Below, piece by piece: positions 41,181 through 52,638 of a stretch of DNA of 64,000 nt (the stretch's first letter is position 1; every line of letters starts with the position of its first letter). Source of the stretch: Thiomonas intermedia. GTDB lineage: Bacteria > Pseudomonadota > Gammaproteobacteria > Burkholderiales > Burkholderiaceae_C. Both the position numbers and the translations under genes were made by a program. The notes under the pieces were generated by a model. That model saw nothing but the letters and a program-made list of their open reading frames with translations. It had not been told where the DNA came from and did no database searches. The stretch is taken from contig NZ_CP020046.1 in assembly GCF_002028405.1 (NCBI RefSeq), positions 186,001 through 250,000 of the forward strand, given 5' to 3'.

Positions 41181-42311
41181 TCAGCGCCTCTGGCCCAGCT
41201 TGCGGTAGACGGTCGCCCGACTGACGCCCAGGGCCTTGGCGGCGCGGGCCACGTTGCCATGCGCGGCGTCGACCGCACGGCGCACCAGGGCGTCTTCCAC
41301 CGCCCGCAAGGACAGGGCTGCGCCGGGGGGCTGCGCGGTGATGCACTCGGGTCCGTTTGCGGCATCGACGGCCGCGGCCTGCACCCGCAAGCCGGACCAG
41401 AGCGCCACATCCACCGGCTGGGCCGCCGAGGCCGTGCCCCAGCGGGTGCTGTCGAACAACCGCCCCAGGTCGATGGCGAACACCTCTTCGGCGTGAACGG
41501 CGACATCGCCCAGCGCCAGGGCGGGCAGCATGGTCCGCGCGGCCGGATTGGCGGCGTGAATCCAGCCATCGGCATCCAGCGCGATCAGTCCATCGTCCTC
41601 GCCGCCCAGCGCCTGGCCGGGCCAATTCAGGCGCAGGGCCAGGGCATGCGGCTGCGCAAGCACCAGAGCATTGCCGATGCACTGGGCGGCACGGGCGGCC
41701 ATGTGCATCAATTCGGGGCGTTCCACGGTGTGAACCCCCGTGAGATCAAGCATGCCCACACAGCGTCCATCGGCGCCGAACAGCGGCGCACCGGCGCAGC
41801 TGTACACCGCGGTGTCGGCAAAGAAATGTTCTCCACGGTGCAGCCAGACCGGGTGCTGCTCGCCCAGCGCCGCGCCGATGGCGCTGGTACCGATGTGCGG
41901 CTCGGACAGATCGACGCCGACACGGGCGATCGCATGGGCATGTCGGTCGGCATGGTCGACGGGGCCTGCCACATCGATGACCACGCCGGCGGCATCGGTG
42001 AGCAGGGCGAAATAGCGGGTTCGGGCGATGGCATGCGCCAGACCGTCGAGCACGGGACGGGCGGCCTGCAGCAGAGCGTGATGTTGCTCGGCAGTGCCAC
42101 GCAGCTGGGCCACCGACACGCTGTCGAACTCGACCTGACGCGCGGGGTCGAGGCCCGAGGCCAGGCAGCGCCGCCAGGAACGCTCGATCCAGGCGCGCTG
42201 CGGCGTGAGCAGGGGCGCAGGCCAGCCGAGCCCCTCCACCAGCACCTGTCGGCGGGCCAGCTCGATCGACTGCAGGCGGCGTTCGGCCTGTATCGGTGAT
42301 CGTGTATCCAT
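41181..42311 (-). CDS. AcoR-like regulator (GAF + Fis HTH, no AAA+ domain)
   Basis: A 376-residue protein. The N-terminal part (about 60-230) is GAF-like with IGTSAIGAALGEQHPVWLHRGEHF and the YSCAGAPLFGADGRCVGMLDLTG signature of the AcoR/acetoin-type activators. A PAS-like segment follows (about 240-310), then a Fis-type helix-turn-helix (residues ~330-372, VRRAVDAAHGNVARAAKALGVSRATVYRKL). The sigma-54 AAA+ domain of classical AcoR proteins is absent, so it probably acts by another mechanism, for example on sigma-70 promoters. The ATG at 42311 has GGAG before it. Divergent from the cox cluster, 214 bases from the first gene, and its likely regulator. Confidence 0.85.
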   Translation of the reverse strand: MDTRSPIQAERRLQSIELARRQVLVEGLGWPAPLLTPQRAWIERSWRRCLASGLDPARQVEFDSVSVAQLRGTAEQHHALLQAARPVLDGLAHAIARTRYFALLTDAAGVVIDVAGPVDHADRHAHAIARVGVDLSEPHIGTSAIGAALGEQHPVWLHRGEHFFADTAVYSCAGAPLFGADGRCVGMLDLTGVHTVERPELMHMAARAAQCIGNALVLAQPHALALRLNWPGQALGGEDDGLIALDADGWIHAANPAARTMLPALALGDVAVHAEEVFAIDLGRLFDSTRWGTASAAQPVDVALWSGLRVQAAAVDAANGPECITAQPPGAALSLRAVEDALVRRAVDAAHGNVARAAKALGVSRATVYRKLGQRR

Positions 42312-42525
42312 ACCGTTCGTCTCCTCGCGCCGCATGGGCGCACGGGATTTTTGTCGGGTCCCTGGGCGTCCGATTGTTCCATTTTGAGAATTTCTTGTCT
42401 GCGCGCCAACGATTGGGGGTTTTCCCGCAGCCCCGGAACTTGAGCGCGGACTCCCGACATCCAACAATGCATTCACAACAACGCAGGGCGGCACCCGCCG
42501 GACTTGCAACCCCGAGGAGATGAAG

Positions 42526-42999
42526 ATGCAGATTTCACTGACCGTCAATGGTCGGGCGGCCACTGTGGACGTCGCCCCCAACACCCTGCTGGTGCAGGCC
42601 CTTCGAGAGCATCTTCGCCTCACCGGCACCCACGTCGGCTGCGATACGGCCCAATGTGGCGCCTGCACGGTGCTGATGAATGGGCGCGCCGTGAAATCGT
42701 GCAACCTGTTGGCCGCTCAGGCGCAGGGAGCCGAGATCACCACCATCGAAGGACTCGCCACGGCCGACGGCACGCTGCACCCCATGCAGGCCGCGTTCAA
42801 GGAATGCCACGGGCTGCAATGCGGCTTCTGCACGCCCGGCATGGTGATGAGCGCGGTGGATCTTTGCGCCCGTCATCCCAAGGCCACCACAGGCGAGATC
42901 CGCGAGCTGCTCGAGGGCAATATCTGCCGCTGCACGGGCTACCAGAACATCGTCAAGGCCGTGGAACAAGGCCGCGAGGCCATGGCCGCAGGCCGTTGA
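42526..42999 (+). CDS. coxS: Molybdenum hydroxylase small subunit (2 x [2Fe-2S]), CoxS type
   Basis: A 157-residue protein of the CoxS/XdhA-small-subunit family. An N-terminal plant-ferredoxin-type cluster ([23 protein letters not shown]) and a C-terminal helical cluster domain ([26 protein letters not shown]) carry electrons from the Mo site to FAD. I use the ATG at 42526 because GAGGAG is correctly spaced; an ATG six bases upstream is possible. First gene of the cox cluster. Confidence 0.95.
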   Translation: MQISLTVNGRAATVDVAPNTLLVQALREHLRLTGTHVGCDTAQCGACTVLMNGRAVKSCNLLAAQAQGAEITTIEGLATADGTLHPMQAAFKECHGLQCGFCTPGMVMSAVDLCARHPKATTGEIRELLEGNICRCTGYQNIVKAVEQGREAMAAGR

Positions 43000-43084
43000 A
43001 AGCGGCGCGGCAGCGCTGACTCTGCTGCGCGGCGTCTGTGCCGACCCCTCGATCACCCGACATTCCTGACTAGGAGAGCACACC

Positions 43085-45460
<2,376 letters not shown>

Positions 45461-45471
45461 GGAGACACGTC

Positions 45472-46266
45472 ATGTACGCCTTCGAACTCCAACGCGCCAC
45501 CTCCGCGGCCGATGCCGCCCGCGCCGCAACCGCCGGGGCCCAGCCGCTCGCCGGTGGACAAAGCCTGCTCGCGTCGATGAAGCTGCGCCTCTCGCAGCCC
45601 GGCACCCTGGTCGATCTGGCCGGCATCGCCGATCTGGCGGGCATCCGCCGCGAGGGCAACGCCCTGCGCATCGGCGCCATGACCCGTCATGCCGACGTGG
45701 CCGACAGCGCCGAAGTCCGCAGCGCCCTGCCCGCCCTGGCCGATCTGGCCAGCCATATCGGCGACCGCCAGGTGCGCGCCATGGGCACGCTGGGCGGCTC
45801 CCTTGCCAACGACGATCCCAGCGCCTGTTACCCCGCCGCCGTGCTCGGGCTGGGCGCCACGGTGCAGACCGATCGCCGGCAGATCGCGGCGGACGATTTC
45901 TTCCTCGGCCTGTTCACCACCGCGCTCGAACCGGGCGAGATCATCACCTCGGTGAGCTTCCCCATTCCTCAGCGCGCGGCCTACATGAAGTTCAAGCAGC
46001 CGGCTTCGCGCTTCGCGCTGATCGGCGTCTTCGTCGTGCAGACCGGCAGCGGCGTGCGCGTTGCCGTCACGGGCGGAGGCAACGGCGTGTTCCGCCACGC
46101 CGGGCTGGAGCAGGCACTGAGCGTCAACTTCACGCCCGAGGCTGCGGCGCGCGTGGCGATCGACGCCTCCGAGCTCAGCGGCGATCTGCATGGCTCCGCC
46201 GAATACCGCGCCCAGCTCATCAGCGTGATGACCCAGCGCGCCGTGGCCAAGGCCCTCGCGGGCTGA
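45472..46266 (+). CDS. coxM: FAD-binding subunit of molybdenum hydroxylase, CoxM type
   Basis: A 264-residue flavoprotein. The FAD-binding motifs are AGGQSLLASMKLRLSQP near residues 27-43 and the later TLGGSLANDDPSACYPAAV. It receives electrons from CoxS and passes them to an acceptor, quinone or other. An AGGAGA ribosome-binding site is 8 bases before the ATG. It is 11 bases after coxL. Confidence 0.95.
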   Translation: MYAFELQRATSAADAARAATAGAQPLAGGQSLLASMKLRLSQPGTLVDLAGIADLAGIRREGNALRIGAMTRHADVADSAEVRSALPALADLASHIGDRQVRAMGTLGGSLANDDPSACYPAAVLGLGATVQTDRRQIAADDFFLGLFTTALEPGEIITSVSFPIPQRAAYMKFKQPASRFALIGVFVVQTGSGVRVAVTGGGNGVFRHAGLEQALSVNFTPEAAARVAIDASELSGDLHGSAEYRAQLISVMTQRAVAKALAG

Positions 46267-46322
46267 ACCCGTGGCGGGGCGACGCCGCGGCCCGTCCCCC
46301 GCACCCACCCTCCTCTCCCACC

Positions 46323-47240
46323 ATGACGCCCGCGCAAACCGACAGCATCGATAGCCTGGCCGCCGCCTTGCAGCAGACCGGCTACTTCGCCGACCGGCGG
46401 CTGGCCACCGCCGTCTTCCTGTCGCTCAAGCTGCAGCGCCCTCTGCTGCTCGAAGGCGAGCCCGGCGTGGGCAAGACCGAACTGGCCAAAGCCCTGGCCG
46501 CTGCGCTGGCCCGACCCCTCATCCGGCTGCAGTGCTACGACGGCCTGGAGCTGCGCGAAGCGCTCTACGAGTGGAACTACGCCGCACAACTGCTGCACAT
46601 GCGGGCAAAGGAAGGTAGTGCTGATTCGGCGCAGATCGAGCGCGAGGTGTATCAGGAGCGCTATCTCATCCACCGCCCGCTGCTGCAGGCCTTGCAGACC
46701 CCCGCGCCCGGAGCGGTGCTGCTGATCGACGAGGTCGATCGTGCCGACGAACCCTTTGAAGCCTTTCTGCTGGAATACCTCGGCGAATATCAGGTCAGCA
46801 TTCCCGAGCTGGGCACGATACGCGCCAGCGCCCCGCCGGTCACCCTGCTGACCAGCAACCGCACCCGGGAGCTGAACGACGCGGTCAAGCGCCGCTGCCT
46901 CTACCACTGGCTCGACTACCCCGGGCGCGAACGCGAGCTCGCCATCGTGCAGGCGCAGGTTCCCCAGGCTCGCGCCGAGCTGTCGCAGCAGGTCGCCGAC
47001 TTCGTCGCCCGGCTGCGCAGCGCCCCCTTCGCCGGCGCGTTCAACCGCGCGCCGGGCATCGCCGAAAGCGTGGAATGGGCAAAGGCCCTGGTCGCGCTCG
47101 ACACTCTCACGCTCGACCCGGAAGTGGTGAGCGACACCGCGGGCATCCTGTTCAAGCAGCGCGAAGACGTGGCCGCACTCACCCGCGACTTCGCCGCCGA
47201 GTTGCTCGCCCCGGTCGAGGCCGACTCGACGCCGGGCTGA
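46323..47240 (+). CDS. coxD: CoxD-type MoxR AAA+ ATPase
   Basis: A 305-residue AAA+ protein of the MoxR class, with Walker A GEPGVGKTELAKAL (about residues 46-59), Walker B AVLLIDEVDRAD, sensor 1 TSNRTRELNDAVKRR and a C-terminal lid domain. CoxD-type chaperones are needed to insert the sulfur and metal into the active site of CO dehydrogenase-like enzymes. It is paired with a von Willebrand-type partner immediately downstream. Confidence 0.92.
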   Translation: MTPAQTDSIDSLAAALQQTGYFADRRLATAVFLSLKLQRPLLLEGEPGVGKTELAKALAAALARPLIRLQCYDGLELREALYEWNYAAQLLHMRAKEGSADSAQIEREVYQERYLIHRPLLQALQTPAPGAVLLIDEVDRADEPFEAFLLEYLGEYQVSIPELGTIRASAPPVTLLTSNRTRELNDAVKRRCLYHWLDYPGRERELAIVQAQVPQARAELSQQVADFVARLRSAPFAGAFNRAPGIAESVEWAKALVALDTLTLDPEVVSDTAGILFKQREDVAALTRDFAAELLAPVEADSTPG

Positions 47241-47251
47241 GGCAGGCCGCC

Positions 47252-48433
47252 ATGCAGCTCGGAGATGCGCGCCACGGCAAACTGGCCGACAACCTCGTCG
47301 GCTTCAGCCGGGCACTGCGCCGCGCCGGGGTGCCGATGGACAGCGCGCGCATCGCCCTGGCCGGCGAGGCAGCCACCTGGGTGGGCCTGGCGCGCCGCGA
47401 CGATCTGGGTGCGGCCCTCGAGGCGGTGCTGGTCAGCCGCGAGCAGGACCGCGCCATCTTCCGCGAACTGTTCGATGCCTTCTTCCGCGACCCGAAGGTC
47501 GCGAGCAAGCTGCTCGCCCAATTGCTGCCCAGCGCCGAAGGGCGCGCCGAGCCGAGCAAGCGCCGCCCGCGGGTGCGCGAAGCCCTTGCCCCCCAAACGC
47601 CGCCGCAGGCGCAGCGGCGCCCTGCGGAAGATCAGGTCGACATCGACGCCGTGATGACTGCCAGCAGCGCGCAGCGCCTGCGACACGCCGACTTCAATGC
47701 GCTGGGCATCGCCGAGTACCGTCTGGTGGAACGGCTGGCGCGCGATATTCCCCTGCCCCTGCCCACCCTCGCCACCCGACGCACCGCGCCCGACTGTCGC
47801 GGTGCCCGGGCTTATTGGCCAGGCGTGATGCGCCGCGCCGCGCACACCGGCGGCGAGTGCCTGGAGCTGCCGCGCCTGCAACGCCGCCGCGAAGCCTTGC
47901 CTCTGCTGGTGCTGGTGGACATCTCGGGTTCGATGGAACGCTACACCCGCTTGCTGCTGGCGTTTCTGCATGCGGCCACGCGCGCGCTGCGGCGGCGCGA
48001 GGTGTTTGCCTTTGGCACCCAGCTCACCGATCTCACACCCGCCTTTGCCCAGGGCGACACCGACGCCATGCTCGACGCGGTGAACGCCCGCATTCCCGAT
48101 TTCGCCGGGGGCACGCGGCTGGGCGAATCGCTGTCGAGCCTGCGCACAGCCCACGCGCGCAAGCTGATCGGCCGACGCACGCTGGTGCTGCTGATCAGCG
48201 ACGGACTGGACACCGGCGAGCCCGCCACGCTGGAGACCGAACTGGGCTGGCTGCGCCGCCACTGCCGCCGGCTGCTCTGGCTCAACCCGCTGCTGCGCTT
48301 CGACGGCTACGCCCCCACGGCGCGCGGCGCCGCCGTCCTGCATCGCCAGGCCCACGCCATGCTGGCGGTGCACGACCTGGCCAGCCTGGAACAACTCGCC
48401 GCCAGTATCGCCAGGCTGATACGCCAACCCTGA
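47252..48433 (+). CDS. coxE: CoxE-type VWA-domain protein
   Basis: A 393-residue protein. An N-terminal helical region (RHGKLADNLVGFSRALRRAG...) leads to a C-terminal von Willebrand A domain with the MIDAS motif LVDISGSMERYT (near residue 225) and TLVLLISDGLDTG. MoxR ATPases and VWA proteins act as pairs; this one fits CoxD-CoxE as maturation factors of the molybdenum hydroxylase. The start at 47252 is 11 bases after coxD. An upstream open frame is a shadow of coxD. Confidence 0.92.
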   Translation: MQLGDARHGKLADNLVGFSRALRRAGVPMDSARIALAGEAATWVGLARRDDLGAALEAVLVSREQDRAIFRELFDAFFRDPKVASKLLAQLLPSAEGRAEPSKRRPRVREALAPQTPPQAQRRPAEDQVDIDAVMTASSAQRLRHADFNALGIAEYRLVERLARDIPLPLPTLATRRTAPDCRGARAYWPGVMRRAAHTGGECLELPRLQRRREALPLLVLVDISGSMERYTRLLLAFLHAATRALRRREVFAFGTQLTDLTPAFAQGDTDAMLDAVNARIPDFAGGTRLGESLSSLRTAHARKLIGRRTLVLLISDGLDTGEPATLETELGWLRRHCRRLLWLNPLLRFDGYAPTARGAAVLHRQAHAMLAVHDLASLEQLAASIARLIRQP

Positions 48434-48457
48434 TCCGATCTTTCCCAAAGGACCCGC

Positions 48458-49042
48458 ATGGAACTCCAAGGCACCCGCGATCTGCATGTCACCCGCCAGC
48501 AAGCCTGGGACGCGCTGATCGACCCCGCCGTTCTGCAACGCTGCATTCCCGGCTGCGAATCGATGGTGGCGGCCGACTCCACCCATTTCGACGCCGTGCT
48601 GGCACTGCGCATCGGCCCCGTGGCGGCCAAGTTCAAGGGCAAGATGGAGCTGCGCGACATCGTGCCACCCGACAGCGCCACCATCACCTTCGATGGTCAG
48701 GGCGGCGTGGCAGGCTTTGGCAAAGGCGAGTCGCAGGTCCGTCTGAGCGACCGCGCCGACGGCGCCTCCGGTTGCACCCTGCACTACACGGTTCAGGCCA
48801 GCGTAGGGGGCAAGGTGGCCCAGGTCGGCCAGAGACTGATCGACGGTGCCGCGCGCTCGCTGGCCGAAGGCTTCTTCAAACGGTTTGATGAGGAAATGCA
48901 GACCCTCCACCCCCCGTCGGAGACTCCCCCGCCTGTTGCGGCCGTGCCTGCCAAGGCCAGGCCGTTGCCGTGGCCATGGATCGCCGCGGCCGTCGTCGCG
49001 GTACTGATCCTGTTGTGGATGATGCGCAGCCACGGCGCCTGA
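48458..49042 (+). CDS. coxG: CoxG-type SRPBCC protein with C-terminal membrane anchor
   Basis: A 194-residue protein. The START/SRPBCC-like fold (residues ~1-145, LHVTRQQAWDALIDPAVLQRCIPGCESM) is followed by a Pro-rich linker and a single C-terminal TM (PWPWIAAAVVAVLILLWMMRS). CoxG proteins recruit the enzyme to the membrane, probably through a tail-anchor and quinone or lipid binding. AAAGGAC is the ribosome-binding site. Confidence 0.92.
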   Translation: MELQGTRDLHVTRQQAWDALIDPAVLQRCIPGCESMVAADSTHFDAVLALRIGPVAAKFKGKMELRDIVPPDSATITFDGQGGVAGFGKGESQVRLSDRADGASGCTLHYTVQASVGGKVAQVGQRLIDGAARSLAEGFFKRFDEEMQTLHPPSETPPPVAAVPAKARPLPWPWIAAAVVAVLILLWMMRSHGA

Positions 49043-49067
49043 GCCGGCCCGCGCGAAGGAGTCTTCT

Positions 49068-50129
49068 ATGGACGACATCGATCTGCTGGTGCTGCGCCAG
49101 CTTCGCGACTGGCGCCGCGACGGACGCCACGCCCTGCTCGCCACGGTCACGCGAACCTGGGGCTCCTCGCCCCGTCCGCTGGGCTCCATCATGGCGCTGC
49201 GCGACGACGGCGCGGTGGTGGGCTCGGTCTCGGGCGGCTGCATCGAAGACGATCTGATCGACCGCTACACCGCCATCAACCGGCCGGATCGGCCCGGCCC
49301 CGCCTTCCCGGCGGGCGCGCCCGAACGGGTCAAGTACGGCATCACGGCCGACGAAGCCCATCGTTTCGGCCTGCCCTGCGGCGGCACCCTCGAACTGGTG
49401 CTCGAATTCGACCCCGATCCCGGTGCCCTGGGCGATCTGGTCGGGTCGCTGGAGGCGGGGCGGCTGATGCATCGCAACCTGCGTCTGGCCGACGGCATGG
49501 TCTCGCTGGAGGTGGCGGGCGGCCCCTCCGACCTGATCTTCGACGACGCCCATCTGGTCAACACCTTCGGACCGCAGTACCGCATGCTGCTCATCGGCGC
49601 CGGGCAACTCACCGAGTACCTCGCCACCATGGCGCAGTTCTGCGGCTTCGCCGTGACCGTGTGCGATCCGCGCGAGGAATACCGCGCCGGCTGGGCCCTG
49701 CCGGGCGTGACGCTCAGCACCGACATGCCCGACGACGTGGTCACCGCCTTCCGCCCCGACCGGCGCAGCTGCGTGGTGGCGCTCACGCACGATCCCAAGC
49801 TCGACGACCTGGCTTTGCTCGAAGCGCTGCACACCGAAGCGTTCTATGTCGGCGCCATCGGCTCGCGCCGCAACAACGCGCAGCGGCATCAGCGGCTCGT
49901 CACCCACTTCGGCGAAACCGAGCAAAGCCTGGCCGGCCTTCGTGGGCCGATCGGCATCTACATCGGCAGCAAAACGCCGCCGGAAATCGCGGTGAGCGTG
50001 ATGGCCGAGATTCTCGCGGTGAAGAACGGTGCCCCCCTGCCGCGCGACCTGGATGTGGGGCGCGCCAAGGACAGACTGGCCATCAGCGCCAACGACCCGG
50101 GTGGCCCGGTCTGCTTCGTCGCGCCCTGA
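49068..50129 (+). CDS. coxF: XdhC/CoxF-family Mo-cofactor chaperone
   Basis: A 353-residue protein. An N-terminal XdhC_CoxI domain (WGSSPRPLGSIMAL, SGGCIEDDLID) is followed by the XdhC Rossmann domain (RMLLIGAGQLTEYLATMAQ ... PKLDDLALLEAL, GSRRNNAQRHQRLV, IGSKTPPEIAVSVMAEILA). XdhC proteins bind molybdenum cofactor, take part in its sulfuration and hand it to the hydroxylase. AAGGAG precedes the ATG. Last gene on this strand of the cox cluster. Confidence 0.93.
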   Translation: MDDIDLLVLRQLRDWRRDGRHALLATVTRTWGSSPRPLGSIMALRDDGAVVGSVSGGCIEDDLIDRYTAINRPDRPGPAFPAGAPERVKYGITADEAHRFGLPCGGTLELVLEFDPDPGALGDLVGSLEAGRLMHRNLRLADGMVSLEVAGGPSDLIFDDAHLVNTFGPQYRMLLIGAGQLTEYLATMAQFCGFAVTVCDPREEYRAGWALPGVTLSTDMPDDVVTAFRPDRRSCVVALTHDPKLDDLALLEALHTEAFYVGAIGSRRNNAQRHQRLVTHFGETEQSLAGLRGPIGIYIGSKTPPEIAVSVMAEILAVKNGAPLPRDLDVGRAKDRLAISANDPGGPVCFVAP

Positions 50130-50135
50130 ACCGGC

Positions 50136-50717
50136 TCAGGCGCTCCCAGAATTCGGGAGCTGATCCGGGCGGTCCACATCGAGCAGCATGCCGGGATCAG
50201 CCAGCTCGATCGGGTGCAAGGCCTGCGGATGCGCGAGCAGCAAGGCACGCGCGCCCTGGTCGCCCTTCAAGGCCATCAAGGCCGGGCCGAAGACCGCATC
50301 GAAACCCACGGGGTGACCGCGCACGCCGTCGCAGGTCGGCACCACGATGCGGCCGGGGCCCAGGGCCGTGGCCACGCAGAGCACCGTGGACGGCCGCAAT
50401 TGCGGCATGTCCGCCAGGCCCACCACCCAACCCGAGGCCCGTGCACGGCAACGCACCCCATGGGCCAGGCTGTGCCCCATGCCCTGCGATGCGTCCGGGC
50501 AATGCGTGTAGGCCATGTCCTGCGCGGCCAGCAAGGCGGCAAGCTCGACATCGTCGGCCCGCAGCACCACGAGCAAGGCCTTCCCCATCACCGCTTTCCA
50601 GCGCAGTGCCGTATGCAGCGCCATGGGCCGCCCCGCGATGGGCGCAAAGCGCTTGTCGCCGCCAAACCGCTGCGAGCGTCCGGCGGCGAGGAGGATGGCC
50701 TGAATGCCCGAATGCAC
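50136..50717 (-). CDS. mocA: MocA-like molybdenum cofactor cytidylyltransferase
   Basis: A 193-residue nucleotidyltransferase with the signature AILLAAGRSQRFGGDKRFAPIAG near the N-terminus, GLADMPQLRPST and GHPVGFD. Enzymes of this type attach CMP (MocA) or GMP (MobA) to molybdopterin; form II cox and xdh clusters usually carry the MocA type. I place the start at the GTG at 50717, preceded by ACGGAG, rather than at a distant ATG inside the neighbouring MFS gene. It is convergent with XdhC, seven bases between stops, and would supply MCD cofactor to the cox hydroxylase. Confidence 0.85.
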   Translation of the reverse strand: MHSGIQAILLAAGRSQRFGGDKRFAPIAGRPMALHTALRWKAVMGKALLVVLRADDVELAALLAAQDMAYTHCPDASQGMGHSLAHGVRCRARASGWVVGLADMPQLRPSTVLCVATALGPGRIVVPTCDGVRGHPVGFDAVFGPALMALKGDQGARALLLAHPQALHPIELADPGMLLDVDRPDQLPNSGSA

Positions 50718-50754
50718 GTCAATCTCCGTAAGAGCCTCTCGCTCGTCGCAAGCC

Positions 50755-52035
50755 TCAGCCGGCCACGGCCAGATGCCTGGCGCTCCCGCGAATGCGCAGC
50801 ACCAGCACGGCCGCCACCAGCCCCAGCGCGCCAAACGCGATCGTCGACACGGTATAGCTCCCGAAACTGCTGCGCAGCAGCCCCCCGGTCAAGGCAGCAA
50901 AGGCGGCGCCGATCTGATGGCCGGCCACGATCCAGCCAAACACGATGGGCGCTTCGCGGCTGCCGAAGACATCGTTCGTCAGGCGCACCGTCGGAGGCAC
51001 GGTCGCCACCCAGTCCAAACCGTAGAACAGGGCGAACACCGACAGGCCGAGGGGGCCCAAGCCGAACGAATAGGGCAGATAAATCAGGGCCAGACCGCGC
51101 AGGGCGTAATAGCTGAACAACAGAACGCGGCTGTTGTAGCGATCCGAGAGCCAGCCCGACATCGTCGTGCCCACCAGATCGAGCGCACCCATGGTCGCAA
51201 GAATGCTGGCGCCCTGCACCGCACTCAGGCCATGGTCACCGCACATGGCGATGAAAAACGTCCCGATGAAACCGTTGGTGGTCGCTCCGCAGATGAAAAA
51301 ACTGAAGAACAACAACCAAAAGTCCCGCACCTTCACCGCCCGGCCCAGAGCGCCAAAGGCCATGGCCACGGGATTGGTCTTTGGGGCCGAGCCCGCGTCC
51401 GCCGCGTCCGCAGGTTCGCCGAAGCGTCGCAGCCCCACGGAAGCCGGCTGCTCGGGCAGGAAGAAATACACCAGCGGAATCACCACCGCAGCCCCACAGG
51501 CCACGGTCCAGATGACGGGGCGCCAGCCCGCGTGTTCGACGATGTAGGCCAACACAGGAAGAAACACCAGTTGCCCGGTCGCGGAACTGGCCGTGAGCAG
51601 GCCCATCGCCAAGCCACGCCGCGCGACGAACCAGCGGTTAACGATGACAGCACCCAGCGTCATGGCCGTCGCGCCCGTCGTCGTGCCGACGATCAGGCCC
51701 CAGATCAGCCACATCTGCCAGTTGTGGCGCATCAGGCTGGAGGCCGCCACGGCAAGCGCGAGCACCACCAGCGCGCCCAACACGGTCTTGCGCAAACCGA
51801 AATGCTGCATGGTCGCCGCCGCGAACGGCCCCATCAGCCCGAAAAGCGCAAGGTTGAGGGACAAGGCGCCAGAGATACTGGCCAGATTCCAGCCGAAGGC
51901 ATGCTCCAGCGGCACCAGCATCACACTGGGCGCGGCGCGGGTGCCGGCCGTGATGAGCATGACCAGGAAGGTCACCCCCAGCACGACCCACGCATAGTGA
52001 AACGGAAGGCGACTCCTGAGTAAACGCGTCGGCAT
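50755..52035 (-). CDS. MFS transporter (monocarboxylate/OFA-like)
   Basis: A 426-residue polytopic protein with 12 TM helices in two halves and a central cytoplasmic loop near residues 195-230. The start is PFHYAWVVLGVTFLVMLITAG. NRWFVARRGLAMGLLTASSATG is the loop motif characteristic of MFS members related to oxalate/formate and monocarboxylate carriers. The substrate is unknown. It is in the same direction as, and 37 bases upstream of, the MocA-like gene, so possibly linked with the cox cluster. Confidence 0.88.
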   Translation of the reverse strand: MPTRLLRSRLPFHYAWVVLGVTFLVMLITAGTRAAPSVMLVPLEHAFGWNLASISGALSLNLALFGLMGPFAAATMQHFGLRKTVLGALVVLALAVAASSLMRHNWQMWLIWGLIVGTTTGATAMTLGAVIVNRWFVARRGLAMGLLTASSATGQLVFLPVLAYIVEHAGWRPVIWTVACGAAVVIPLVYFFLPEQPASVGLRRFGEPADAADAGSAPKTNPVAMAFGALGRAVKVRDFWLLFFSFFICGATTNGFIGTFFIAMCGDHGLSAVQGASILATMGALDLVGTTMSGWLSDRYNSRVLLFSYYALRGLALIYLPYSFGLGPLGLSVFALFYGLDWVATVPPTVRLTNDVFGSREAPIVFGWIVAGHQIGAAFAALTGGLLRSSFGSYTVSTIAFGALGLVAAVLVLRIRGSARHLAVAG

Positions 52036-52317
52036 GATGGCGTCAACCTCTGTGCTCAGCCGTTGACACCGATGCGGCGCAAAGGCATGGAACCCGGACG
52101 CCAGGCGATAGCCGCGCTTTCGTGTGGTTTGTTGTTCGATTCATGGGGAGCAGACTGTGCAGAGACGAAGCCCGAAGTCTGCCTGAATTTCGCACAGACC
52201 GTGCGCCGACCCGGCGACTCCGATGGCCATCGTCATTCAGCCCGCCCGGCTGCGACTCCGTTCGGGCATCCAGAATTGGAACGCGATGACGCGCACATGA
52301 AACAGCGTGCCAGAACT
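52036..52317. other. Intergenic region left of the tRNA-Pro island
   Basis: Two hundred and eighty bases between the MFS start and the stranded tRNA-Pro terminator. I see no gene; it should hold the MFS promoter on the minus strand. Confidence 0.5.
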
Positions 52318-52340
52318 AAAAAGGCCAGCTCAGGGCTGGC
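52318..52340 (-). terminator. Original tRNA-Pro terminator, separated from its gene by an island
   Basis: Minus strand: GCCAGC-CCTGA-GCTGGC followed by CTTTTT. It lies 18 bases from the truncated tRNA-Pro 3' copy, the normal tRNA-to-terminator distance, while the intact tRNA-Pro is 2.3 kb away. Confidence 0.75.
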
Positions 52341-52357
52341 TCTTGTCAGCTATTGAA

Positions 52358-52398
<41 letters not shown>

Positions 52399-52405
52399 TG
52401 CGGCG

Positions 52406-52546
52406 AAGACCGACGAGCTGCAGGCGCTGTTACGGCCGCTCAGCGATGGGGATCTGGATGCCTACCCGGTGAGCAAAGCGGTGGGAAGCGTACGGAACGA
52501 CCGACGTGGGAGCTTACGGAGAGACCTTCATGTCATACCCCGTTGA
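52406..52546 (+). pseudogene. C-terminal fragment of a SRAP (YedK/HMCES) gene
   Basis: The frame just inside the left repeat encodes TDELQALLRPLSDGDLDAYPVSKAVGSVRND, which resembles the end of SOS-response-associated peptidase (SRAP) proteins, where a Leu-rich helix is followed by a YPVS-x-x-VN-x-x-ND type motif. There is no start, catalytic Cys or upstream domain. It probably derives from cargo of an earlier element at this site. Confidence 0.5.
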
Positions 52547-52638
52547 AACGAATACCGCCAATTAACCGACCGCAATGCGCTCATGGCATTGCCATCGGGT
52601 CACGCAAGAAATGCCCTCTATTAGGTGGATCCCGAAAA

